From IMG/VR virus record IMGVR_UViG_3300009285_000361, positions 1-20,374 of that record: a stretch of DNA of 20,374 bases. One strand, 5' to 3'. The translations under genes and the position numbers were made by a program. Positions 1-7,495 of the stretch are shown piece after piece; within the stretch, counting starts at the first letter, position 1, and the number at the start of each line of letters is the position of its first letter. The notes under the pieces are model-generated. The model worked only from the letters and a program-made list of their open reading frames with translations. It was not told where the DNA came from and ran no database searches. The stretch comes from a virus.

Positions 1-160
1 GCCCCTCGCCGTCCCCCCCCCGCCGGTAATACGACCACGACGCCTCCAAAATCGGAAGAACCCGCTGGCGCGTAAACGTCACACCCGCGCCGAAGCCCGA
101 AGGCTGGACGAGGAACGCCCAGATTCCAAAGGGTTCGGGGATCTTGGACGACGCAGACAT
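1..160 (-). CDS. Unknown tail-region protein, N-terminal part only (runs off left edge)
   Basis: An ATG at 160 opens a frame that stays open for 53 codons to the window edge, so only the N-terminus is visible. It starts 3 bases after the stop of the Dit-like gene, the same tight spacing as its neighbours, which argues that it is real. The visible protein begins MSASSKIPEPFGIWAFLVQP and is rich in aromatic and small residues. No domain is recognisable. Position after Dit suggests a baseplate, tail-tip or fibre component, but that is inference from gene order only. A run of nine G (minus strand) falls inside this frame at 13-21. Confidence 0.7.
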   Translation of the reverse strand, partial: MSASSKIPEPFGIWAFLVQPSGFGAGVTFTRQRVLPILEASWSYYRRGGDGEG

Positions 161-163
161 GAC

Positions 164-943
164 CTAAATCCACCGCTTCGTGTACGCCGAGGCAACCGTG
201 ATCGAAGTCGGCCCCGTGAGCGTCACAATCTCCAGAGTGTTGACGCCAGGCTCCAACCACAAGAAATCACTTCCTGTCCCGCCGGAAGTCTTCCAGTTGT
301 TGAGATCGCTCGTCCCATTGTTCGCGACTGTCTTATCCTCCGCGTCCGCGACGAGGGCGTTCCCGGCAGACACGGAGCCTTGGTAATCGAAGGTCCGTTG
401 CGGCGAGAGCGTGTTGTTTCGGATCGTGAAGCTCGTCATGGTTCCGCCGGCCGGGGTGAAGGTCCACGTGGGCCATACCCGGCTTCCGCCGGTGTTGTTG
501 ATCGTGAAAGTATTTGTCGCGACTAACCCCGCGTCGCTGCTGGAGGAAGCAGAAGTCGAATAGTAGAAGGGGTCGTCGCAGAAAAATGTGATGGTTGCTC
601 GAAATACCAGGCCCGCCGAGCCCTCAACGAATTCCTCTGAATCAATCCCAGCCCAATAGGCGTTCAAGTAACGGTCGTCGTGTTTGTAGAGGGTGCTCCG
701 CCCGAGCGGAAAGCTCTGAACAATAGCATCGAAGTTTGTTCGCGCGTCATCTGCACTGGACCCATGAACTTCGAGGGCAATCCGAACTGTTCGAGGCTCG
801 AAGGTGGGCTCCTCGCTTATTTTTGCTCCGTCTTCGCGGGGGGTAGTAATTGGGTTCAGCCGGCGAGGACAAGATTCCGTCCAACTCACCGCTTCGTCGG
901 TGATGTCTACAGAGCCGAATTTAACAAGCACCGAAGCTGGCAT
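164..943 (-). CDS. Distal tail protein (Dit-like, siphovirus tail family)
   Basis: This 259-residue protein is probably the distal tail (Dit) protein, the hub that joins the tail tube to the tail tip. The N-terminal half has the look of the Sipho_tail family: a short beta-rich start with a PRRLNPITTPREDG stretch around residues 26-39, then a region with ARTNFDAIVQSFP near 67-79 and a DDPFYY motif near 124-129 that typically ends the N-terminal belt domain. The C-terminal half is beta-rich and serine/threonine-rich, consistent with a galectin-like domain. The ATG at 943 has a GGAG ribosome binding site 8 bases upstream and lies 3 bases after the tape measure stop. Gene order (tape measure then Dit) supports the call. 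Confidence 0.75.
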   Translation of the reverse strand: MPASVLVKFGSVDITDEAVSWTESCPRRLNPITTPREDGAKISEEPTFEPRTVRIALEVHGSSADDARTNFDAIVQSFPLGRSTLYKHDDRYLNAYWAGIDSEEFVEGSAGLVFRATITFFCDDPFYYSTSASSSSDAGLVATNTFTINNTGGSRVWPTWTFTPAGGTMTSFTIRNNTLSPQRTFDYQGSVSAGNALVADAEDKTVANNGTSDLNNWKTSGGTGSDFLWLEPGVNTLEIVTLTGPTSITVASAYTKRWI

Positions 944-946
944 ACC

Positions 947-3900
947 CTATACTCCAAAGCCCGCGACGGCTTGCTGTTGGAACAGCAGGGCGAGTTGATC
1001 TGCGGCATCTTGGATATCAAGAACGGAGTTTATTTGGAATGAATTGTTCAGCGTAACATTGGGAAGTGCCGTGGACGTAAGCTTCTTCTTCAAGGCAGAA
1101 TCTACGTCACCACCCCAGGGGTCAAGAAGCGTAGACGCCGCTTGCCCCGCTTGGGTTTGTACGCTTGCGGCATAAGATGACTCGATGAAGGGCGTGATAT
1201 AGTCCGAAACCATCTTAGCCACTTCAGTTGATATCCCGGTCGCTAGTTCGGGGAAAGTCGTCGTTCCGATAGCTTCGATAGCCTTCTGGAACAATGCCGT
1301 GAACCCATATCCGGTAAGAAGATTCTGCGCCGCTGTTGCAATCTCCGGATATTGGGTGGACGTGGAGAGATATTCAAGCTCCTGTTGAATCGCTGTGACC
1401 GTTCCGGTGGCCTTGGCTCGCGCTTCCGTTATCGCTTTACGTTGTTGTTCCGCTTTGGTGCCCCGCGTCGTAGTTTCTCCAAAGAAAATCTGCCGAGCTA
1501 CCCCGTTGTTGGATTCTCCCGGCAGCAAAGGTACATTTGACATGGTGAACGGCGCAATCTTAGACAACGCTTCCCCCGTGGGGAGCGTGGTGGGTTCGGC
1601 AGAACTCACCGCCATCGCCCGAAGCTCCTCCGATGGTTCCCGCAGGACATAGCCTAGACCGGGAACAATTTCAGACCGCTTAATTAACTCGCGTTGGGTC
1701 GCGTTTTCAACATCGTAGGAGAAAGTGGTAAAGGCACCCCTGGTTTGTTCGAACTGACGGTATTTAGTTGTGTGCGGACCGTCCGGGCTCACAAAAGCCT
1801 GGATGGACTTCATCTCAGTCTCGAACTTCTTGACCACCGACTGCAAGACCTCAAGCGGAACGTCCGCGGCTAAAGCAACTTGAAGGGCCTTCTCGGATTT
1901 CGCCGCTGCCTCAGATACTCGTTGCTTTTCCGCCGGAATGAAGTCTCTCGATTGCATTTCCTTGGCGCTTCCGGCAATTGCGGTTTCTCCCTTGAAAATG
2001 GAAGAAAGAACCCCTCCGGCCCCGCCAAGGAGGTCCACTCCGTACTTCTTTTGAATGGTATCCGTGAACAGTTTCCCCAGCGCGGCGACGCCCGCGAATC
2101 CCGCTGCGGCCCCAAGGAGAGCAGTTCCTCCAATAGCTGTTGGAGCCACCGCGCCCCCCTTTGCCGCGATAGAGAAAGCGGCACCTAAACCGCCGCCCGG
2201 CAACATCCCAAGATTCCCCGAGGCGATGGCATCCGCGGCTTTCTTCGCTGCCGCCTGCGTAACGAGCATCTTTGTTGTAGATGCCATAATGGCTTTGCCG
2301 ACGCCAGCAAGTACCCCCCCCAGGACGCCCATGAGTCCGCTTCCAGTTTCGTCTCCAATGATCGCTTTGAGCAAGCTGTTCGCAGCCATCTTCGCGAACG
2401 CTTGAAGCCACATATCCAAGATTGCGTCCTTGAAGTTCTTGAATACGTCGGTGGCATTGTCCCAGCCGTGTTTCCACCCCTCCACAAGGAAGTTTCCGAG
2501 TGTGTCCTGGAAACCAGAGAACGTGCTGGACCAGAGATTTCTGAAATTAACTGTCTCGTTGGTAAGTTTGGTTTTGAACTCCCCCCAAGCCGCTCCCGTC
2601 TCCTCGAAGGCAAGCTTGCCCAGGCGGGAGACGTTCTCCCACTCGAAGAGGCTTCCAACCCGGTAATCCCCGCGTGCGAGAGCCTCGGCTTCCTTGCGGA
2701 AGTCCTCCAAGGAAATCGTCCCCCGCTCCAAAGAAGCCACAAGGGCCTGGTACTCTGCTTTGACTGCTGCGCCCATGAAGCGCATATCTTCCAGCGTTTT
2801 CGTGTGCGCCACGATAACCGGCCCAAGGTACTGCAATTCTCCCCCGAAAGCTTCGGCGGACTCTTTCGCACCCTCTTGGGTTTCGTCGAGTTGTTCCAGA
2901 GAATAAATGATATTCTCGATGTGCGCTTTGTACGGTCCAGACGCGGCGGTAAGAAGCTTTTGAGCCTCCGCGAGCGCATCCTTTCGAGCTTTGGAAGCAG
3001 CCTCCCACTCGGCCAGTTTCTTCTGAGCTTCCACAGATTCCCGCATAGCGTTTAATTGGTCGATCAAATCCTGGGTGATTTTCTCGACGGGAATACCCAG
3101 ATCCCATGCGGCCCGTTCGAGGGTCTTCATGTTGACCGAACCACGGGCCGCATATTTATTGGCTTGATCGAGAATTTTGGCGTAGTCCGTAAGGCTCTTG
3201 CGCGCGGTGACAAGTGTTGGAAACATCTCCTCCAACTTGGCCTTGTGCTCCGGAAGAGCTTTGTTGATGGCCTGCATCGCCCCCTCGGAAACTTTATTAG
3301 CTTCCGCGATCAAGGTTTGCTCGGCACGGTACTTGGCAACGGCCGGGACTGCGGCTTCGGCCTTTTTACCCAAGTCAGCTACTTGTTCCGCGTAAACCTT
3401 GAGGATCGGCAGGGCGTTGCTCTGGGTGTTCCCAACGGCGTTAATATCCCCCGCGAGAGCGGCCATCTTCTCCTTGAGCGTTCCAGTCGCGTAGGCTTGA
3501 GCAATTCGGAGATCCGTCAGCAGCTTGCCTTTTTGTTGATCCACATCATATTGTACGGAGAGATCAATCAGCGCATTACGTAATCCTATGGTGCGTTCTT
3601 CGAGAGTCGCTGTAGACGCGGAAATGTCCTCGATCTTGTCGTCTTGCGTGCTTGTAATCTCCGCGAAATCCTTGGTCGGGCCTAAAAGCTTTAGAATTGC
3701 GGCGCGTTGATCGTCCGTGGCCGACGAGAGCTTCACCATGACCTCTTTACGGACGTTCATGGCGTCCTTGAGGGCCGCTTCTTGCCCCGCAAGGGCTTCG
3801 TCTTGAAGAGCTTTCTTGCGTGCAGCTTCCTGAGCAGCTTCTTCCGCTTTAACAAGATCCTTCAGAGCAAGCTCTTGCGCCGCGATGGCTTTGATACGCT

Positions 3901-5836
3901 TCTGCATGTTGGCTTCGACTTCTTTTTGTGTCCCAATAGCCGCTTCCAATACCTTGATTTCTGTTTCCGTTTGTGCTATATACCCGCCCAGCGTGGCCGC
4001 TGCCGAGGTCGTGAGACTTTCATGCACTTCCGCGAGGAAAATACGCTTCGCCGCGATGGCTTCCATGAGCGCAACAATTGAAATCCCTGCGGCTATTAAT
4101 CTCTCTTCCGCAGACGCCTTCATGGAAGTCCGCTGCGCCTCGTCGGCCTCCTTGAGTTTCTCGGTGAAACGGTCGTACTGGTTCCCGAGATCCGCGACAA
4201 GCTTGCGATGGTTCTCAATAATGGAAGTCCGATCCTCCATCGTCTTGGTCATGGCGTCGTAGCCGGTTGTCGCGGTGTAAAGAAGCGCCCCAAGCCCAGC
4301 GATAGCCAATGCAAGGGGGCCTAACGCCAGCAGAGTTGCCCCCGACGCGCTTCCCCAGCCCGCGATGGTCGACCCTAACGCTGCAAATCCCCCGGATAAC
4401 TTAACCACGGTTCCACCCATCGACTGTAACCACGGGAGCATCGGCCCCAGAGCCAGCCATGCGAGCCCCAAAGATCCCAAGGCACCGACCGCGGCTTCTG
4501 TGCCGGTAGTGATTCCGCTCATAACCGCCGAGAAAGTCTGATTCTTGTTCACGAAGTCCGTCATGGCGTTCGTGGCCGCTGCCAGTGCAGGAGTAAGCCC
4601 TTCGCTCATGGCAAGCTTGGCTTCGTTGATCGCATTCTTGAATCGCTTGGTTGCTCCCTCCCAGGTATCCGTCATGGTCTGGGCCATGCGATCCATCGTG
4701 CCCTGGACATTCTGCAAGTTATCCTTCATGTCGTGCAAGGCTGTGCCGCCGTCCTTGGCGAGCTTGATGAGAGTCTCCGCGCCACGAGTCGTGAAAAGCT
4801 TGAAAGCGTCATCGGCCCCCATGCCGGCCTCGGTAAGCTTGCGGATAATCTGTTCCAAGGTGTGCGTCTGGGGCGAGACATCCCCGATGGTTAGCCCCAT
4901 GTCTCGCAGAGCCTTTGTAGCTTCTTTGCTCGGGTCCAAAAGACTTGCAAGCGCGGAGCGGAGGCCCGTACCCGCGCGGCTTCCGTCGATGCCGTTATTG
5001 GACAGAACCGCGATAGCTGCCGCGGTCTCGGTGAGGGTAAATCCCGCTTCGTGAGCCGTACCAGATACATGCGAGAGAGCCGAACCGATAGATTCGATGG
5101 ACGCTACCGACTCGGCCGCAGCTTTACCGATGGTATCGACCACGAATTGTGATCTCTCCATGCCAAGCTCAAAAGAGGTAATCGTCTTGACCGTGGTTTC
5201 AACAGCTTCTCGCAGGCCCATCGTCCCGGCCGTCGCCAGGGCCATAACATCCGGCAAGACCCGGATGGCATCCTCAGCGGAAAGACCCGCCTTGGAGAGT
5301 TCCGCCATCGCCCCGGCGACCTCTGTTGCGGAAAAAACGGAGTTTTTGGCGAAGTCTCGAATCGCTGTCTGGACGGCTAAGAGCTGCCCACCCGTCGCGC
5401 CGGTAACAGCCTCGACCTCTGCCATCGCGGTCTCGAAACTCTTAATCGCCTCGATAGTGGCTCCAACGTCCCGGATCGCAGCAAAGGCGGTGATGATGTA
5501 CCCGAAGCCCATCGTCGGACTTCCGCCTCCCCCGTGTCCGCCCCCGCCCGAGGGAGCGGGCGTTTGCGCAGCTTGGTGTACGCTCCCCACCGCCGCCGCC
5601 GCGCCGGAAGCCGCCTGCGTGACCCCAGAAAGTTGGGTTGTAAGCGGAGCAAAGGCTTGCCCGGAAACGGGGGTGACGAGGCTACTCCGGAAGGAGAGCA
5701 TCGCGTTCGTCACCATCGTCAACTGGCCGAGGAGCGCGGTGAGGTTTGTGCGCAAAGGGCTCGTAGGCCCGATGCCCTGGGTCATCTGATCTACAAGGGC
5801 AAGGTGAAGCTCGTGACGATCTATAGATTTTGCCAC
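947..5836 (-). CDS. Tail tape measure protein (TP901 family)
   Basis: The 1629-residue protein sets tail length and is threaded inside the tail tube. Residues about 110-325 match the TP901-type tape measure core: an alpha-helical stretch with KSFETAMAEVEAVTG near 132-146, followed by FAKNSVFSATEVAGAMAELS and GTGLRSALASLLDPSKEATK motifs seen across that family. A Gly/Pro-rich linker precedes it at about 93-109. A hydrophobic block lies at about 445-525 and a second Gly/Ala-rich one at about 1165-1257; between them are long charged helices (about 540-1150) of coiled-coil character. No lysozyme or peptidase motif was seen. It starts at GTG 5836, 3 bases after the stop of the chaperone T frame. 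At about 0.15 nm per residue it predicts a tail near 240 nm. Confidence 0.95.
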   Translation of the reverse strand: MAKSIDRHELHLALVDQMTQGIGPTSPLRTNLTALLGQLTMVTNAMLSFRSSLVTPVSGQAFAPLTTQLSGVTQAASGAAAAVGSVHQAAQTPAPSGGGGHGGGGSPTMGFGYIITAFAAIRDVGATIEAIKSFETAMAEVEAVTGATGGQLLAVQTAIRDFAKNSVFSATEVAGAMAELSKAGLSAEDAIRVLPDVMALATAGTMGLREAVETTVKTITSFELGMERSQFVVDTIGKAAAESVASIESIGSALSHVSGTAHEAGFTLTETAAAIAVLSNNGIDGSRAGTGLRSALASLLDPSKEATKALRDMGLTIGDVSPQTHTLEQIIRKLTEAGMGADDAFKLFTTRGAETLIKLAKDGGTALHDMKDNLQNVQGTMDRMAQTMTDTWEGATKRFKNAINEAKLAMSEGLTPALAAATNAMTDFVNKNQTFSAVMSGITTGTEAAVGALGSLGLAWLALGPMLPWLQSMGGTVVKLSGGFAALGSTIAGWGSASGATLLALGPLALAIAGLGALLYTATTGYDAMTKTMEDRTSIIENHRKLVADLGNQYDRFTEKLKEADEAQRTSMKASAEERLIAAGISIVALMEAIAAKRIFLAEVHESLTTSAAATLGGYIAQTETEIKVLEAAIGTQKEVEANMQKRIKAIAAQELALKDLVKAEEAAQEAARKKALQDEALAGQEAALKDAMNVRKEVMVKLSSATDDQRAAILKLLGPTKDFAEITSTQDDKIEDISASTATLEERTIGLRNALIDLSVQYDVDQQKGKLLTDLRIAQAYATGTLKEKMAALAGDINAVGNTQSNALPILKVYAEQVADLGKKAEAAVPAVAKYRAEQTLIAEANKVSEGAMQAINKALPEHKAKLEEMFPTLVTARKSLTDYAKILDQANKYAARGSVNMKTLERAAWDLGIPVEKITQDLIDQLNAMRESVEAQKKLAEWEAASKARKDALAEAQKLLTAASGPYKAHIENIIYSLEQLDETQEGAKESAEAFGGELQYLGPVIVAHTKTLEDMRFMGAAVKAEYQALVASLERGTISLEDFRKEAEALARGDYRVGSLFEWENVSRLGKLAFEETGAAWGEFKTKLTNETVNFRNLWSSTFSGFQDTLGNFLVEGWKHGWDNATDVFKNFKDAILDMWLQAFAKMAANSLLKAIIGDETGSGLMGVLGGVLAGVGKAIMASTTKMLVTQAAAKKAADAIASGNLGMLPGGGLGAAFSIAAKGGAVAPTAIGGTALLGAAAGFAGVAALGKLFTDTIQKKYGVDLLGGAGGVLSSIFKGETAIAGSAKEMQSRDFIPAEKQRVSEAAAKSEKALQVALAADVPLEVLQSVVKKFETEMKSIQAFVSPDGPHTTKYRQFEQTRGAFTTFSYDVENATQRELIKRSEIVPGLGYVLREPSEELRAMAVSSAEPTTLPTGEALSKIAPFTMSNVPLLPGESNNGVARQIFFGETTTRGTKAEQQRKAITEARAKATGTVTAIQQELEYLSTSTQYPEIATAAQNLLTGYGFTALFQKAIEAIGTTTFPELATGISTEVAKMVSDYITPFIESSYAASVQTQAGQAASTLLDPWGGDVDSALKKKLTSTALPNVTLNNSFQINSVLDIQDAADQLALLFQQQAVAGFGV

Positions 5837-5839
5837 GAG

Positions 5840-6079
5840 TTACCGCCGGAGATTCCGGGGGATATTTCCTTTCCCCGCAGGCATAGCGGGGGCCTGAAGC
5901 CGGTTAAGCTCCGCCGTTCCGGCCAGAAGTAAACGGACTTGTTTCGGGGTCAAGCGGGCGAACTCCCTCGGGGTTATACCCGCGTTACGGCACAGGAAAC
6001 CCACAACCGCCGGCCAGCCTACGCGCCTTCCGCCGCCGTCCGCGGAAGGGCGGTCCGAGGGTCCAACTTGTCCACCCCC
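5840..6079 (-). CDS. Tail assembly chaperone T extension (-1 frame product with the G gene)
   Basis: A frame one base behind chaperone G is open through the end of G and continues to TAA at 5840-5842, 3 bases before the tape measure start. After the G stop it reads GWPAVVGFLCRNAGITPREF and then ARLTPKQVRLLLAG, ending NIPRNLRR. The arrangement matches the lambda G/GT system, where a minority of ribosomes slip -1 near the end of G and make a longer chaperone that bridges tube and tape measure. The LTPKQVRLLL helix is typical of the T part. The left boundary given here is the GGGGG run at 6075-6079, a possible slip site; the true site is not certain because the -1 frame is open much further upstream. 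No good independent start was found. Confidence 0.7.
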   Translation of the reverse strand, partial: GGGQVGPSDRPSADGGGRRVGWPAVVGFLCRNAGITPREFARLTPKQVRLLLAGTAELNRLQAPAMPAGKGNIPRNLRR

Positions 6080-6465
6080 GGCCAGCCCGAAGCCTTGAGC
6101 ACGCCCACTACCGCGTCCACGACCTCTTGACTCGCGAGGTCCACGGGGGTGAACATTCGGGCCGCTTGCTCTTGCGAGAATTCGTATTCCCCGCGATCAA
6201 GTTGCTCGTCAGTTCGGCCCCCCTTGCGCAGAAGAAGCCAGAGCATGAACACCGTGGTCTGGATCTCGCTAGGCGGCTTGGCCTCGGCCTTGACGAAGGA
6301 CTCGAAATCCACAACGTCGCCCATGTCCAAGAGCCGCAGGGTATGTTCTTTCCCGTTGGCGTCGGTGAGCTTGTGCGTGCCGGAGCGAACAAGCGCTCGG
6401 AGTTCTTCGAGTCCTTTGTCATCTTTCGCCTTCCGGGCGAGGATCTTCCGTTTCACTTCTTCCAT
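6019..6465 (-). CDS. Tail assembly chaperone (lambda gpG-like)
   Basis: This 148-residue acidic, helical protein lies between the tail tube gene and the tape measure gene, the invariant place of the tail assembly chaperone that coats the tape measure before the tube polymerises. It starts at ATG 6465 with an AGGAGG site 5 bases upstream. The protein has a charged N-terminus (MEEVKRKILARKAKDDKG), a central helical segment with PSEIQTTVFMLWLLLRKGG near 65-83, and a Pro/Asp-rich C-terminus. It has no sequence motif that identifies it alone; size, order and the frameshifted T extension in the same transcript make the call. It ends at TAG 6019-6021. Confidence 0.8.
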   Translation of the reverse strand: MEEVKRKILARKAKDDKGLEELRALVRSGTHKLTDANGKEHTLRLLDMGDVVDFESFVKAEAKPPSEIQTTVFMLWLLLRKGGRTDEQLDRGEYEFSQEQAARMFTPVDLASQEVVDAVVGVLKASGWPGVDKLDPRTALPRTAAEGA

Positions 6466-6495
6466 GCTGCCCTCCTATGCCCCACACTTCGTCTG

Positions 6496-7485
6496 TTACG
6501 CGACCGTGGCGTTGTCATTCTCCAAGTCGATGGTGTATTCCTTGCTGGTTTCCGCTGCGTTCCGGAAGCACTCGAAGTTGAAAGTTTCCTCGATCTGCCC
6601 CACGTCGCCCACCGGGGCGCTGTGCGAGGTGAGCCGGCAGTAAGGAAGCGTAATCGTGAGCTTCTCGCTACCGCTGTAAGCCCCGCCGATGGCCCCGCCC
6701 GTGCAGGTAAGCACGATCTGGAATGCGGTCGCCGCCATGAACTTGTCATAGCGAGCGAAGGATTCGAAGTCCAGGGTGAGCGACCCCGTGACAGCGATCT
6801 TGCCGTCGCGGGTCGGCTCGAAGATCGTTCGAGACCCCAACCGGCGCTTGTTGGCATTCAGGCTGTTGTTGATCGTGAGGTTGAAGTTCGCGACGTTGTA
6901 GGAGGCCCCGTCGATGGTGACAGCCCCCTGGGTAAAGACGATCAAGTTCTCCGCCGGAAGCGACGGCGAAGACTTGGCTCCGCGCGACTGGTTCTTGGCG
7001 ATGATGCTCGCTGTTACCTGAAGGAAAGAGTCCACGGCGGCAGCAAAGGTCATTTGATTGATCTTGCAGCCATCGTAGAGGAAAGCCTTGTTCTGATCCG
7101 GGGTGAGGAAGTCCGCGGAGTCCCGGAAAACCTCCAATGTGAAGGAATCGTCCACGTCATCGGCCGGGACAACGGTGTGCTTGGCGGAAGTTGCAGTGGC
7201 CGCGTAGGTGTACCCTGTGGAGCCAGAGAGGAACCGCAGCAAGCGCTCCCACCCCCCGTACATCGCGTCGAAGGCGATATCCCCCGCGTAAGCCTGCGAT
7301 CCCGCCGCCACGCGGGCAGTATCCACGCCGACCTTGTTCAGGGCACCGGACTTGACGATGGTGTGGTTGTCCACGACGGACTCGGAATTCACGTCGAGGA
7401 AGTACGACCTCGCCACCGCGGTGCCGTAAGTCGATTCCTCGCCATAGCCGACGTAAAGCTGGTGGCCGTGCCCTGCGGTTCCCAT
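6496..7485 (-). CDS. Major tail tube protein
   Basis: The 329-residue protein is the likely subunit of the tail tube. It begins with the YVGYGEESTYGTAVA pattern near residues 11-25, which is common to phage tube proteins, and shows repeated beta-strand segments such as GKIAVTGSLTLDFES near 228-242 that suggest the tube beta-sandwich fold with extra domains. The ATG at 7485 has an AGGAGGA site (7491-7497) 5 bases upstream, the strongest in the tail region, as expected for an abundant structural protein. The preceding stop TAG overlaps this site. It sits between the tail terminator and chaperone genes. The length is greater than the minimal tube protein (about 200 residues), so an added domain is possible. 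Confidence 0.88.
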   Translation of the reverse strand: MGTAGHGHQLYVGYGEESTYGTAVARSYFLDVNSESVVDNHTIVKSGALNKVGVDTARVAAGSQAYAGDIAFDAMYGGWERLLRFLSGSTGYTYAATATSAKHTVVPADDVDDSFTLEVFRDSADFLTPDQNKAFLYDGCKINQMTFAAAVDSFLQVTASIIAKNQSRGAKSSPSLPAENLIVFTQGAVTIDGASYNVANFNLTINNSLNANKRRLGSRTIFEPTRDGKIAVTGSLTLDFESFARYDKFMAATAFQIVLTCTGGAIGGAYSGSEKLTITLPYCRLTSHSAPVGDVGQIEETFNFECFRNAAETSKEYTIDLENDNATVA

Positions 7486-7495
7486 CGTGATCCTC

